A stretch of 64,000 nt of DNA from Prevotella sp. (GCA_024688365.1 JAILEG010000043.1:60694-124693), one strand, 5' to 3'. Counted from the first letter of the stretch, positions 26,862 to 36,460 are shown. Translations and numbers: made by a program. Notes: generated by a model not told the origin, from the letters alone.

Positions 26862-28307
26862 CTACCCGACCGTTCCCTCCAATGTCACGGAGAGAAGTTT
26901 CTGCGCCTCCACAGCAAACTCCATCGGAAGCTTATTGAGTACATCCTTGGCATAGCCATTGACTATCAGCCCGACTGCGTCTTCCGTAGGGATGCCACGC
27001 TGGTTGCAATAGAAGAGCTGGTCCTCGCTGATTTTAGAGGTTGTCGCCTCATGCTCAACGATGGCCGTGTCATTATGGATGTCCATATAAGGGAAGGTGT
27101 GCGCCCCACACTCTGAACCTAACAGCAGCGAGTCACAGCTGGAGTAGTTGCGGGCATTATCGGCATTGGCCGTGGCACGCACCAGCCCACGATAGGAATT
27201 CTGACTGTGTCCGGCAGAGATTCCTTTGGAGATGATCGTACTCTTGGTGTTCTTGCCCATGTGGATCATCTTCGTTCCTGTATCGGCCTCCTGGTAGTTG
27301 TTGGTCACAGCCACCGAATAGAACTCGGCCTGGGAGTTGTCGCCACGGAGAACGCAAGACGGGTATTTCCACGTGATAGCAGAGCCCGTCTCAACCTGCG
27401 TCCACGACAGCTTGGAGTTGACACCACGCAGCTCGCCACGCTTGGTCACGAGGTTCAGCACCCCGCCCTTGCCGTTCTCATCGCCGGGATACCAGTTCTG
27501 GACAGTGGAGTACTTCACCTCAGCATTATTATTCACTACTATCTCGACAACCGCCGCATGCAACTGGTTCTCATCGCGCATAGGAGCCGTGCAGCCCTCC
27601 AGATAGCTCACGTATGAGTCATCATCAGCCACAATCAGCGTGCGCTCAAACTGTCCGGTGTTGATGGCATTGATGCGGAAGTAGGAACTCAGTTCCATCG
27701 GACAACGGACTCCCTTGGGGATATACACAAAGGAACCGTCACTGAAGACCGCTGAGTTGAGCGCTGCGGAATAATTGTCACGATAAGGGACAACACTTCC
27801 TAAGTACTGGCGCACCAGATCGGGATGTTCCTTGACAGCCTCACCGATGGAACAGAAGATGATACCTTTCTCGGCAAGCTGCTTCTTGAAGGTTGTCTTC
27901 ACCGAGACAGAGTCCATGATGGCATCAACAGCCGTTCCACTCAAGGCAAGCCGCTCTTCCAATGGAATACCCAACTTGTCAAAGGTCTTTGCCAATTCGG
28001 GGTCCATCTCCTTGTTCTTGGGTTTCTTCGCCAAGGGATCAGCATAATAAGAGATGTCCTGCAGGTGCAGTTCGGGCAGATGCAGATGCCCCCATGTCGG
28101 GATGGGCAACGTCTCCCAGTAACGGAATGCCTTCAAACGAAAATCGAGGAGCCATTCCGGTTCCCCTTTCTTCTGCGAGATGAGCCTGACGACATCCTCG
28201 TTCAGGCCTTTCGGTATGACCTCCGTATGTACATCTGTCGTGAAGCCGAACTCGTATTTCTGCTCCGCAACCTTCTTTACAAATTCATTATTTTTATTCT
28301 CTGACAT
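26862..28307 (-). CDS. sufB: Fe-S cluster assembly scaffold SufB
   Basis: A 481-residue scaffold subunit of SufBCD. Conserved blocks are [41 protein letters not shown], broken here only by length, with [48 protein letters not shown] and [31 protein letters not shown] precedes the C-terminus. It is the first gene of sufB-unknown-sufC-sufD-sufS. Confidence 0.96.
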   Translation of the reverse strand: MSENKNNEFVKKVAEQKYEFGFTTDVHTEVIPKGLNEDVVRLISQKKGEPEWLLDFRLKAFRYWETLPIPTWGHLHLPELHLQDISYYADPLAKKPKNKEMDPELAKTFDKLGIPLEERLALSGTAVDAIMDSVSVKTTFKKQLAEKGIIFCSIGEAVKEHPDLVRQYLGSVVPYRDNYSAALNSAVFSDGSFVYIPKGVRCPMELSSYFRINAINTGQFERTLIVADDDSYVSYLEGCTAPMRDENQLHAAVVEIVVNNNAEVKYSTVQNWYPGDENGKGGVLNLVTKRGELRGVNSKLSWTQVETGSAITWKYPSCVLRGDNSQAEFYSVAVTNNYQEADTGTKMIHMGKNTKSTIISKGISAGHSQNSYRGLVRATANADNARNYSSCDSLLLGSECGAHTFPYMDIHNDTAIVEHEATTSKISEDQLFYCNQRGIPTEDAVGLIVNGYAKDVLNKLPMEFAVEAQKLLSVTLEGTVG

Positions 28308-28529
28308 TTACTTTAGGGGGTTAAAGACAAATGGGACCAAAGATGTCTGAGGAAATTATCTCGTTCTCAGGACAATATAGAACACTATGGAGTACCCGTC
28401 CTTCCTGACAAAGCATCACATATCCATCCTATCTTTGAGTATCCACCGTCTCAGTTCTCTATACTTATATATTTAACAGATATACAAATTGCATGCCACA
28501 GCATCCAACGGCAACAAATGTTACCGCAA

Positions 28530-28573
28530 AGAAAAAACCGTCTCGTCTCCATTTGTGGAGAAAAGACGGTTTC
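28530..28573 (-). terminator. Intrinsic terminator after infB
   Basis: On the minus strand AAACCGTCTTTTCTCCAC folds back on GTGGAGACGAGACGGTTT across a short loop (arms 28535-28552 and 28556-28572, imperfect). A TTTTTTC tract follows. It closes the rimP-nusA-infB unit. The remaining gap to sufB (28308-28529) shows no gene; a clear sufB promoter was not found. Confidence 0.8.
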
Positions 28574-28582
28574 CTGTGTCAT

Positions 28583-31492
28583 TTATAGTTTCTGTTCTAC
28601 CTCAATCTCCGTGAAGGTCTCAATGATATCACCTGCCTGCAAGTCATTGTAGTTCACCAGGGAGATACCACATTCAAGTCCGGTCGCAACCTCCTTCACA
28701 TCATCCTTGTAACGCTTCAGAGCATCAATAGGAGCAGTGTGGACAACAATACCGTCACGTACCACGCGGGCCTTGTCCTTGTTGTGTACCTTTCCTTCAG
28801 TGACAAGACCACCGGCAACAGTGCCGACCTTGGATATCTTGAATACCTGCTTCACCTCAACCTGCCCCGTGACAATCTCCTTCTTCACCTTGTCAAGCAT
28901 GCCGACCATCGTCGACCTTACATCGTCAATGGCATCATAGATGACTGAATAGGTGTTGATCTCAACTCCCTCACGGTCAGCCAGACGGCGTGCATCAGCC
29001 GAAGGACGTACCTGGAAGCCGACGATGACAGCATCAGAAGCCGATGCAAGCATGACATCGTTCTCGGAAATCTGACCGACAGCCTTGCTGATGACATTCA
29101 CGTTCACCTTCTCCGTAGAGAGCTTGATGAAGGAGTCTGACAGCGCCTCTATAGAACCATCAGTATCACCCTTGACGATAATGTTCATCTCATGGAACTC
29201 TCCACGGGCAATACGGTGGGATATATCAGAGAGTGTCAGACGGGTCTGTGTACGCAAGCCCTGCTCACGCTGCAGCTGTTCACGCTTGTTGGCTATCTCG
29301 CGTGCCTCCTGCTCAGTATCCATCACATGGAATGTGTCACCAGCTGTTGGCGCACCGTTCAGACCGAGAATGATTGCCGGTTCTGCCGGACCAGCACTGT
29401 CAATGCGCTGGTTACGCTCGTTGAACATAGCCTTAATACGTCCCCATGATGTTCCAGCGATGACTGTATCACCAACCTTCAGCGTGCCGTTAGATACGAG
29501 AACTGTACTGACATAGCCCCGTCCCTTGTCAAGAGAAGACTCAATGATAGTACCCGTAGCCTTACGGTTAGGATTGGCCTTGAGGTCAAGCATGTCGGCC
29601 TCCAGCAGCACCTTGTCGAGCAGCTCATTCACACCAACACCTTTCTTGGCACTGATTTCCTGACACTGGTACTTACCGCCCCACTCCTCAACAAGCAGAT
29701 TCATCTGTGAGAGGTCCTCACGTATCTTGTCAGGATTTGCTCCTGGCTTGTCAATCTTGTTGATGGCAAACACCATCGGTACACCGGCAGCCTGCGCATG
29801 GGCAATAGCCTCCTTGGTGGTAGGCATGACAGAGTCGTCAGCTGCAATGATGATGATGGCAATATCAGTAACCTGCGCACCACGGGCACGCATGGCGGTA
29901 AACGCCTCATGGCCTGGTGTATCGAGGAACGTCACTTTCCGTCCATTCTCCAATGTCACACCATACGCACCGATATGCTGGGTAATGCCACCAGCCTCAC
30001 CGGCAATCACGTTGGTGTTACGGATATGGTCAAGCAAAGAAGTCTTACCGTGGTCAACATGTCCCATGACGGTGACGATTGGCGCACGTGACACGAGATC
30101 ATTCTCATCATCCTCCTCCTCACTGACAGCTTCCTGTACCTCAGCACTGACATACTCCGTCTTGAAGTCAAACTCATCAGCAACAAGGTTGATGGTCTCA
30201 GCGTCAAGACGCTGGTTGATAGACACCATGATGCCGACAGACATCAACGTGGAGATGACGTTCGTCACAGGCACATTCATCATCGTTGCCAGTTCGGAAA
30301 CAGTAACAAACTCCGTCAGCTTCAGGATCCTGCTATCCTTACGCTCAGCCTTAGCCTCCGCATTGAGACGCTCCTGCACTGCATCACGCTTCTCCTTACG
30401 GTACTTAGCACCCTTCTTGTTCTGACTCTTGCTGGTCAGACGCGCGAGCGTCTCCTTTACCTGGCGTGCTACAGCCTCATCATCCACCTCCAGAGACTTC
30501 TGGTTACGGTTGCGGTTCTTCTTGCCACCACCATTATTGTTGCTGTTGGCACTCTTCTTGCCGCCATTCCTGCCGTTCTGGTTCTGCTGTTGGTTGGCAG
30601 CAGCATTGATGTCGACACGTTCCTTATTAATACGGACACGCTTCTTCTTGCCCTGCCCATTGCCCTGGCCCGTCTTCTCCTCACGTTCCTTGCGGCGTTC
30701 CTCCTTGCTCTTCTTCTTCGGGCGGGTACTTTGGTTAAGCGTACTGAGGTCAATCTTACCAAGCACATTCACCTTCGGTGTATTCAGAATCTTCTTCTCA
30801 TTCTTCGTCATGAACAGACCATTGTCCTGTTTCTCAGTAACGGCAGCAGAATCAGCCGGTGCAGCTGGCTCTGCAGCCGACACTGTCCCTGCCTCTGCTA
30901 CAGGTTGCTCTTTTGCAGCCTCATTTACGGTTTCCTCTGTCTTGACAGCTACAGGAGTCTCTGCCTTGGGAGCCTCAGCAGGCTTGTCAGCAGGAGTCTC
31001 TGCCTCGGGAGCCACCTTCTTCGGTGCAGGCTTCTCGACATCGGCCGCAGGCTCAGCAGGGTTCATGACAGGCTTCTCAGCCACTTTTTCCTGCACAGGG
31101 CTTACGGCAGCAGCCGGAGCAGGAGCTGGTTTCTCTCCAGCAGGAGCAACAGATGGCTTGGCGGCCGGCTTGTTCAGCTGGTCGAGATCTATCTTTCCGA
31201 CTGGTTTATACTTCGGCCTGCCTGACTCCAGCAACGTCTCTGCCCTGTGGTCAGCAGCCTTCGGAGCCGGTTTCTTGTCCTTTGGCTTCTTCTGGAAAAG
31301 TTTGGCAGCATCGTTCTTCACCGCCTGGTCGTTCTTGAAAGCTCCCACGAGAGCCTGGTACTGCTCCTCGCTGAGCTTGAAGTTCGGGTCGCCCTTCACT
31401 TCTCCCAAGTCCTGTTTCTTCTCCAAGAACTCCACTGCCGTCTGAAGTCCTATGTTCAATTCTCGAATTGCTTTGTTTAATCTGATGCTCAT
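28583..31492 (-). CDS. infB: Translation initiation factor IF-2
   Basis: A 969-residue GTPase that brings initiator tRNA to the 30S subunit. The N-terminus ([23 protein letters not shown]) is followed by a ~330-residue low-complexity Ala/Pro/Lys-rich linker and a Gly/Asn/Lys-rich patch. The G domain shows [34 protein letters not shown] and NKIDKPGAN. The C-terminal domains end with [21 protein letters not shown]. The long linker is typical of Bacteroidota IF-2. The upstream gap to nusA holds a minisatellite. Confidence 0.97.
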   Translation of the reverse strand: MSIRLNKAIRELNIGLQTAVEFLEKKQDLGEVKGDPNFKLSEEQYQALVGAFKNDQAVKNDAAKLFQKKPKDKKPAPKAADHRAETLLESGRPKYKPVGKIDLDQLNKPAAKPSVAPAGEKPAPAPAAAVSPVQEKVAEKPVMNPAEPAADVEKPAPKKVAPEAETPADKPAEAPKAETPVAVKTEETVNEAAKEQPVAEAGTVSAAEPAAPADSAAVTEKQDNGLFMTKNEKKILNTPKVNVLGKIDLSTLNQSTRPKKKSKEERRKEREEKTGQGNGQGKKKRVRINKERVDINAAANQQQNQNGRNGGKKSANSNNNGGGKKNRNRNQKSLEVDDEAVARQVKETLARLTSKSQNKKGAKYRKEKRDAVQERLNAEAKAERKDSRILKLTEFVTVSELATMMNVPVTNVISTLMSVGIMVSINQRLDAETINLVADEFDFKTEYVSAEVQEAVSEEEDDENDLVSRAPIVTVMGHVDHGKTSLLDHIRNTNVIAGEAGGITQHIGAYGVTLENGRKVTFLDTPGHEAFTAMRARGAQVTDIAIIIIAADDSVMPTTKEAIAHAQAAGVPMVFAINKIDKPGANPDKIREDLSQMNLLVEEWGGKYQCQEISAKKGVGVNELLDKVLLEADMLDLKANPNRKATGTIIESSLDKGRGYVSTVLVSNGTLKVGDTVIAGTSWGRIKAMFNERNQRIDSAGPAEPAIILGLNGAPTAGDTFHVMDTEQEAREIANKREQLQREQGLRTQTRLTLSDISHRIARGEFHEMNIIVKGDTDGSIEALSDSFIKLSTEKVNVNVISKAVGQISENDVMLASASDAVIVGFQVRPSADARRLADREGVEINTYSVIYDAIDDVRSTMVGMLDKVKKEIVTGQVEVKQVFKISKVGTVAGGLVTEGKVHNKDKARVVRDGIVVHTAPIDALKRYKDDVKEVATGLECGISLVNYNDLQAGDIIETFTEIEVEQKL

Positions 31493-31496
31493 TAAA

Positions 31497-31632
31497 TTTA
31501 TTTTTCGGTGTTGGGTGTTAGTTGTTGGTTGTTGATATTGCCTTTTGGTAGAGAGGGGTTCCGAACATGGAGTTGCTGAATAGTCACACCCGTTAGCTAT
31601 CAGTCAACAGCCATCGCCCACCAACCAATCAC
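31497..31632. repeat. TGTTGGGTG-type minisatellite between nusA and infB
   Basis: GGTGTTGGGTGTTAGTTGTTGG begins near 31507. The far end carries the opposite-sense arm CCATCGCCCACCAACCAATCACC (31611-31633). It resembles the suf intergenic arms and the heptamers at 16215. It fills the 140-nt gap between two co-transcribed translation genes. Confidence 0.6.
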
Positions 31633-32898
31633 CTATTGTTCAAACTCTGCCCTCAAAACGCTCAGCACATTGTCGACGGTCTCTTCCTCCAGGTCAGCCT
31701 TCTCGATCAGCATGATGCGTGGAGCGTTAAGAACCTGACGCGCCGTATCGAGGCCGATGCCCTTGATGGCATCAATCACCCATTGGTCAATCTCATCAGA
31801 GAACTCATCCAGATAAATATCCTCCTCTGCACTCTGCTCGTCAAGCTCACGGAACACATCAATGGTATAGCCCGTCAGCATACTTGCCAGCTTGATGTTC
31901 ATACCGCCACGGCCGATGGCGAGACTCACCTCCTCCGGCTGCAGATAAACCTCAGCCTTCTTGGTCTCCTCATCAATGGTGAGGCTGCTTACCTTTGCAG
32001 GAGAGAGAGCGCGCTGGATGAACAGCTTGGTGTTGGCTGTCCAGTTGATGACATCAAGGTTCTCATTGCACAGCTCACGGACAATACCATGAACACGGCT
32101 GCCCCGGACACCGACGCAGGCACCCACCGGGTCAATGCGCTCATCAAAGCTCTCTACGGCAATCTTGGCACGCTCACCCGGCATACGGGCAATCTTGCGG
32201 ATGGCTATCAGGCCATCGCCAATCTCCGGAACCTCAGCTTCAAGCAGCCGCTCAAGGAACTCAGGGGCTGTACGTGAGAGGATGATCTTCGGGTTATTGT
32301 TTTCATTGTCAACCCGGAGGATGACCGCACGGACCGTCTCACCCTTACGGTACTGGTCACGTGGAATCTGCTCACCCTTTGGAAGAATCAGCTCGTTGTT
32401 CTCATCATCAACCAGCAGCACCTCACGCTTCCAGGTCTGATAGACCTCACCTGAGATAATCTGCCCCACACGGTCCTTATACTTGTTGTAAAGGGAATCA
32501 TGCTCCAGTTCCAGGATTTTGGAAGCCAAGGTCTGCCGGAGGTTCAGAATGGCACGACGGCCGAACTTGTTGAAGTCAACCTTCTCGCTCACGTCCTCAC
32601 CCACCTCGTAATCAGGTTCTATCTTGCGTGCCTCAGTCAGGCTGATCTCCTTATTCTCATCCTCGACCTCACCATCAGCCACAACCACGCGGTTACGGTA
32701 AATCTCGAAGTCGCCCTTGTCTGGGTTCACAATAACGTCGAAGTTTTCATCGCTGCCGAAGATCTTGGCGAGTACATTGCGGAAACTTTCCTCCAGCACG
32801 CTCACCAGTGTCGTACGATCGATGCTCTTGGTGTCCTTAAACTCCTTGAAGGTCTCGATCATGTTCGGACGCTCTTCTTCTACTTTTCTTGCTGCCAT
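31633..32898 (-). CDS. nusA: Transcription termination/antitermination factor NusA
   Basis: A 421-residue RNA-polymerase-binding protein. The N-terminal domain (TLVSVLEESFRNVLAKIFG, DFEIYRNRVVV) is followed by an S1 domain (DRVGQIISGEVYQTWKREVLLV). KH1 reads DPVGACVGVRGSRVHGIVREL and KH2 reads EEVSLAIGRGGMNIKLASMLTG. A short acidic C-terminal helix pair ends it. It lies 4 nt after rimP, as in most bacteria. Confidence 0.96.
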   Translation of the reverse strand: MAARKVEEERPNMIETFKEFKDTKSIDRTTLVSVLEESFRNVLAKIFGSDENFDVIVNPDKGDFEIYRNRVVVADGEVEDENKEISLTEARKIEPDYEVGEDVSEKVDFNKFGRRAILNLRQTLASKILELEHDSLYNKYKDRVGQIISGEVYQTWKREVLLVDDENNELILPKGEQIPRDQYRKGETVRAVILRVDNENNNPKIILSRTAPEFLERLLEAEVPEIGDGLIAIRKIARMPGERAKIAVESFDERIDPVGACVGVRGSRVHGIVRELCNENLDVINWTANTKLFIQRALSPAKVSSLTIDEETKKAEVYLQPEEVSLAIGRGGMNIKLASMLTGYTIDVFRELDEQSAEEDIYLDEFSDEIDQWVIDAIKGIGLDTARQVLNAPRIMLIEKADLEEETVDNVLSVLRAEFEQ

Positions 32899-32902
32899 AG
32901 CT

Positions 32903-33370
32903 TTACTTGAAACTTATTATATATTTTGTATATTTTACCTCGTCCATCTTGTACTGGTGGTCAACATCCATCTTCACAGGACGCTTCTTTCCTTCCACCT
33001 GTACCTTCTCGTTGACTGACACCACAAAGTCGTTGCCGTCAACGCTCTTCAACACGCCTTTGACTTTCTTTCCGTCCTTGTCGAGCACCTCGACTTCCTT
33101 GCCGACGAAGTTCTGATACTGCTGCGGAACCTTGAACGGTTGCCCCAAACCTGCGGAGCCAACCTCAAGTTCATAGTCCTCCTCATCACGGGAGAGACGG
33201 TCCTCGATGTATTTGCTCAACTCCACACAATCCTCAATCCACACCCCATCGGCATGGTCAATCTCAACGACAATCTTGTCGTCTGAACCGATTTGGATGT
33301 CAACCAGGAAGTATTCCTTACCTTCCAGCCACTCGTCAACGAGACTCTTTACAACGTTTTTATCTATCAT
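32903..33370 (-). CDS. rimP: Ribosome maturation factor RimP
   Basis: A 155-residue protein needed for 30S subunit maturation. It has the N-terminal alpha-beta domain (EYFLVDIQIGSDDKIVVEIDHADGVWIEDCVELSKYIEDRL), broken here only for description, and LEVGSAGLGQPFKVPQQY. The SH3-like C-terminus (GKEVEVLDKDGKKVKGVL) follows. It is the first gene of rimP-nusA-infB behind a clear promoter. Confidence 0.93.
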   Translation of the reverse strand: MIDKNVVKSLVDEWLEGKEYFLVDIQIGSDDKIVVEIDHADGVWIEDCVELSKYIEDRLSRDEEDYELEVGSAGLGQPFKVPQQYQNFVGKEVEVLDKDGKKVKGVLKSVDGNDFVVSVNEKVQVEGKKRPVKMDVDHQYKMDEVKYTKYIISFK

Positions 33371-33390
33371 AAGCGTTTAAATATGAAAAA

Positions 33391-33412
33391 TGAGGGACTT
33401 TGCAAAGCCCCT
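33391..33412 (-). promoter_or_regulatory. Hairpin in the rimP-nusA-infB leader
   Basis: On the minus strand GAGGGGCTTTGCAAAGTCCCTC is a near-perfect palindrome followed by ATTTTTC. It starts about 12 nt after the predicted transcript start. It could act as an attenuator or a 5' stability element; no homology supports either. Confidence 0.4.
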
Positions 33413-33429
33413 CATTCCTCTGAACGCTG

Positions 33430-33461
33430 CAAAATTACAAATAAATCCGCAACGAGCCAAA
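33430..33461 (-). promoter_or_regulatory. Promoter of rimP-nusA-infB
   Basis: The minus strand reads TTTG (33458-33461), 20 nt, TAATTTTG (33430-33437), a full match to the Bacteroidota consensus. The leader to rimP is about 55 nt. Confidence 0.8.
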
Positions 33462-33538
33462 TCTTTTCCTGTTTTTCTTCTCCACACCTTATTATATATA
33501 CATTATTCATTACACATACATTATCTTTGCGAACGAAA

Positions 33539-34144
33539 TCAGAACATTTTATTTAAGGCCGCCCTTGATATTGCCTGCATTATGTTCGTCACGCCCAATC
33601 TGTCAAATGTATGGCGTTTGTAAGATTTAATGGAATCCAACGAACAGCACATTCTGTCCGCAATTTCCGTCATAGTAAGTCCAGCTGCCGACAACCGCAA
33701 AACCTCAACATCTTCATCTCTAAGTGACACACCCTCACACTTTTTCCAACAATGCTCTTCAAAAGAATATCTCCAATAGTCGCTAAGTCCATTTTCATGA
33801 AATTCAACATGACCAAATGTTTTATGTGAAGATAGAGACACGACACACATACCTAAGAAGGATTCCTTTGACCTATTTACGGACAAGAGAATTATGGACA
33901 TACAAAAGAAATTAAACGAAAGGCCAAGAGAAAAATTAAACTTTTCCACACCAAAGTGCGAGTTCTTCAAACAAGTGTTGTGATTTTGCACTTGCTGGTT
34001 GACTCTACAGATTACAAGCAGCACCGCCACAGCAATGTGGATGAGGAGTTGAAGCGACTGTAAGGCGACGAAGAGAAGTTCTGTGAGCCAGCCCGCATCA
34101 GTCATCAGGAAGTGAGGGAAAGAAGACCGACAGTCTGAAAACAC
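33539..34144 (-). CDS. LuxR-type HTH regulator, N-terminus lost to an IS30 remnant (probable pseudogene)
   Basis: The 201-codon frame has a genuine C-terminal half from about residue 97: LGMCVVSLSSHKTFGHVEFH, DYWRYSFEEHCWKKCEGVSL, then a LuxR helix-turn-helix (VLRLSAAGLTMTEIADRMCC, SIKSYKRHTFDRLGVTNIMQ). This is the pattern of Bacteroidota regulators with a PAS-like sensor of about 150 residues. The first ~95 codons match nothing and lie opposite an IS30 transposase fragment on the plus strand. So the real gene covers about 33539-33860 and has lost its sensor part. No promoter is seen. Confidence 0.7.
   Translation of the reverse strand: MFSDCRSSFPHFLMTDAGWLTELLFVALQSLQLLIHIAVAVLLVICRVNQQVQNHNTCLKNSHFGVEKFNFSLGLSFNFFCMSIILLSVNRSKESFLGMCVVSLSSHKTFGHVEFHENGLSDYWRYSFEEHCWKKCEGVSLRDEDVEVLRLSAAGLTMTEIADRMCCSLDSIKSYKRHTFDRLGVTNIMQAISRAALNKMF
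33843..34004 (+). mobile_element. IS30-family transposase remnant (C-terminus)
   Basis: The plus strand reads HIPKKDSFDLFTDKRIMDIQ, then KKLNERPREKLNFSTPK and CEFFKQVL before TGA at 33981-33983. L-N-x-R-P-R-x-x-L-x-F-x-T-P is the C-terminal signature of IS30 transposases. Sequence before about 33843 no longer matches. TTTTGCACTTGCTGGTTGA after the stop looks like the element's right end, but I could not confirm the inverted repeat. Confidence 0.7.
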
Positions 34145-34180
34145 AGACTTTCAGCCTTCTTTCCCTCGCCTTTTCTTATG
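34112..34180 (+). terminator. Long hairpin with T-rich tail
   Basis: GAGGGAAAGAAG (34114-34125) pairs with CTTCTTTCCCTC (34157-34168), with an inner stem CAGTCTG/CAGACTT. GCCTTTTCTT follows. It would end plus-strand transcription, although no intact plus-strand gene precedes it. It may be a relic of a gene lost around the IS30 event. Confidence 0.6.
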
Positions 34181-34232
34181 CACTTGGGCTAACCGGTTTG
34201 GTCTCATGATAGAAAAGCAGCCGTCTTGAATA

Positions 34233-34273
34233 GCAGAAGGGCAGCTTTTGCGAGTCAAAAGCTGCCCTTCTGC
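34233..34273. repeat. Perfect 18-bp inverted repeat
   Basis: GCAGAAGGGCAGCTTTTG at 34233-34250 and its exact complement CAAAAGCTGCCCTTCTGC at 34256-34273 flank the loop CGAGT. The right arm is also the first unit of the 22-bp periodic array that follows. Confidence 0.92.
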
Positions 34274-34430
34274 ACCTTAAAAGATGCCCTTTCGGAATTT
34301 GAAAGCTACTCCTCGAAATTTAAAACCTACCCCGGCGGATTTTAAAAACTGCCATTTCCGACTTAAAAAGCCGACCATCCATACCTTAAGAGTTGTCCTT
34401 TCAGCCGCAAGAAAGGCATCAGTCTTAAAT
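34255..34430 (+). repeat. Diverged ~22-bp periodic array
   Basis: T-Y-A-A-A-A motifs recur at 34255, 34277, 34299, 34320, 34342, 34363, 34386 and about 34407, with period 21-23. Best-kept units read TCAAAAGCTGCCCTTCTG and TTAAAAGATGCCCTTTCG. No gene is supported in 34181-34516; a CCCCTCC/GGAGGGG repeat lies at about 34468-34508. Confidence 0.75.
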
Positions 34431-34516
34431 CCAAAGGAAATATCCCGGGGTGTCGCTTTCCATCAGTTCCCCTCCACACATCCCCTTACAGTGAAACAGG
34501 GAGGGGAGGCCAGGCA

Positions 34517-36190
34517 TCATTTTCCTTCCAGTATCTTCCTGTACTCCGCCGTATTCTTCAGCAGTTCAACAGCCCGCTTCCACTGCTTGTCAAACTGGAG
34601 ACTGTTCTCAATGGAGCCACGCTGGTAATAATAGGCTGACACAAGGTCGCTCGTGATAACCTGCTTCAGCATCTGTTTATTATAGTCAAGGTCCTTGGCG
34701 AGATTATGGTTGAGCTTCTTCTCCAATGCCTCGAACTCCGGACGGGCATCATCATAATACCCCTCGAACTTCGCCAGCTTCACGAGGTTCTCCATGTATT
34801 TCTTGCTCTCACGGTCATATTTGAATCCGCTCTTCAACACGGTCTGCTTGAAATCCTCATAATCGGCATCCGACAGGACGAAGTCACGGGCAGGGACTAT
34901 GGACGGATGGTTCTTCAGATACTTCAGTTCCCAATTCAGCATGACCTCCGTGGAGTCGCGGCCCGATGAGGCAAGATAGAAGGCGATGTTCGGCAGCGAG
35001 TCAGGCTGCACCTCAATATCGGGCTTGATGCCACCGCCATCACGCACCTCACGTCCGTTGGCCGTATGGAACACATGTGTCAGCGAGTCGGGCACATGCT
35101 CGATGTAGCCGCCATTATTATGCTTGTAGTTGATAGCCTGTATGCACCGCCCACTGGGAATATAATATCTGCTGGTCGTCAGTTTCAGATTGCCATTGTA
35201 CGGCAGGTCCATCGGGGCCTGCACGAGTCCCTTTCCATAGGTGCGTGTCCCCAGGACTACGGCACGGTCAAGGTCCTGCAGGCTGCCGCTGGTAATCTCA
35301 CTTGAGCTTGCCGTCTCGCCATTGACCAGCACCACGATAGGCATTACCGTATCAATAGGCTCAACCGTAGTCTTATACTCCCGGTTGGCCCGCTCCAGCT
35401 TGCCGATGGTCTTCACCAGCGTCAGTCCCTTAGGAACAAACATGTTGACGATGTTGATGGCCTCCTGCAGGCTGCCTCCACCATTGTTTCTGAGGTCGAA
35501 CACCAGCGAGGTCATCCCCTGCCTCTTCATGTCGAGGAAGGCACGGCGCACATCCTTCGAGCAGTCAGTAGTAAAGGAACTCAGGTTCAGATAGCCCACC
35601 CCATCCTCCTGCACACCATAATAAGGCACCGCAGGCAGCTGGATGGCACGCCGGGTGAGCTTCAGCCTCATCTTCTTGTTGGTCGTGGGACGCTGGATGG
35701 TCAGCATGAAGCTGGTCCCGGCATCGCCACGCAGCTGATTGCTCACATAGCTCACGTCCTTCCCCACCATTGACGAGTCGCCGATGGAGAGGATGACATC
35801 CCCTTTCCTCAGCCCGGCCTCAGCCGCCGGCATATTCTCATACGGCTCATCAATGACCACACGTCCCAAGGCAAGGTTGTAGCGTATGAGCGCACCGATG
35901 CCGGCATACTTCCCCGATATCATCATGTCCAGGTCCTTCACCTTCTCCTCCGGGTAATAAACCGTGTAAGGGTCCAGCGAACGGAGCATGTAGCTGATGG
36001 TGTTGCCCACCACCTCATCAGCATCCAGTGTGTCGACATACATCATGTCAAGATACTTATAGATGGCCGAAAAGGTTTCCATGTTCTTTGCCACCTTGAA
36101 ATTATGGTCTTTGTCGGCACCGTTCTGCGCCATGACCGAACTTCCCATTGCCAGAAGCCAAAGCCCGAATGACAGGATCAGTTTTCTCAT
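34517..36190 (-). CDS. S41-family C-terminal processing peptidase (CtpA/Prc-like)
   Basis: A 557-residue exported protease with a signal peptide (LSFGLWLLAMGSSVMA-QNG). A PDZ domain spans about residues 85-175 (PAAEAGLRKGDVILSIGDSS). The peptidase core carries LVFDLRNNGGGSLQEAINIVNMFV, catalytic Ser295 in VNGETASSSEI, and Lys320 in TYGKGLVQ. These enzymes trim C-termini of periplasmic proteins. The C-terminal ~120 residues form a helical extension seen in Bacteroidota members. It has its own -7 box upstream. Confidence 0.93.
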   Translation of the reverse strand: MRKLILSFGLWLLAMGSSVMAQNGADKDHNFKVAKNMETFSAIYKYLDMMYVDTLDADEVVGNTISYMLRSLDPYTVYYPEEKVKDLDMMISGKYAGIGALIRYNLALGRVVIDEPYENMPAAEAGLRKGDVILSIGDSSMVGKDVSYVSNQLRGDAGTSFMLTIQRPTTNKKMRLKLTRRAIQLPAVPYYGVQEDGVGYLNLSSFTTDCSKDVRRAFLDMKRQGMTSLVFDLRNNGGGSLQEAINIVNMFVPKGLTLVKTIGKLERANREYKTTVEPIDTVMPIVVLVNGETASSSEITSGSLQDLDRAVVLGTRTYGKGLVQAPMDLPYNGNLKLTTSRYYIPSGRCIQAINYKHNNGGYIEHVPDSLTHVFHTANGREVRDGGGIKPDIEVQPDSLPNIAFYLASSGRDSTEVMLNWELKYLKNHPSIVPARDFVLSDADYEDFKQTVLKSGFKYDRESKKYMENLVKLAKFEGYYDDARPEFEALEKKLNHNLAKDLDYNKQMLKQVITSDLVSAYYYQRGSIENSLQFDKQWKRAVELLKNTAEYRKILEGK

Positions 36191-36233
36191 TATATATTCC
36201 CGTTTGTTTGTTGCTTATGCGTTTACAGTAGCG

Positions 36234-36241
36234 CAAAAGTA
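36234..36241 (-). promoter_or_regulatory. -7 box of the S41 protease gene
   Basis: The minus strand reads TACTTTTG, matching TAnnTTTG, 44 nt before the start codon. The -33 element is not convincing. Confidence 0.5.
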
Positions 36242-36322
36242 CATTATTATAATGGAATACCCCTGCCAAACGCACAAAAATTAGATAATTTTAGATTTCT
36301 GATGAATTTTTCCTCAAAAACA

Positions 36323-36354
36323 TTTGGCAGTTTCAGATAAAGGCAGTACCTTTG
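36323..36354 (+). promoter_or_regulatory. Promoter of tRNA-Asn
   Basis: TTTG at 36323-36326, 20 nt, TACCTTTG at 36347-36354. This is the same arrangement as at the tRNA-Glu gene. Confidence 0.8.
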
Positions 36355-36386
36355 CAACCGCTTACAAGAAACAAGCACATTTGAAT

Positions 36387-36460
36387 GCTTCAGTAGCTCA
36401 GTTGGTTAGAGCACCTGACTGTTAATCAGGGGGTCGTTGGTTCAAGCCCATCCTGGAGCG
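36387..36460 (+). tRNA. tRNA-Asn (anticodon GTT)
   Basis: A 74-nt cloverleaf. The acceptor GCTTCAG pairs with CTGGAGC with one G-T pair, and the discriminator is G as expected for Asn. The anticodon stem CCTGA/TCAGG holds loop CTGTTAA. The T arm contains GGTTCAAGCCC. Confidence 0.95.

Noticed and set aside
30429..31445. Open frame of 338 codons on the plus strand
   Set aside because: Antisense to the Ala/Pro/Lys-rich linker of infB; the Phe/Ser-rich translation is a mirror of that composition.
34255..34430. CRISPR array or degraded CRISPR
   Set aside because: Units of 21-23 bp follow each other without unique spacers and the conservation is limited to the A-tract side.
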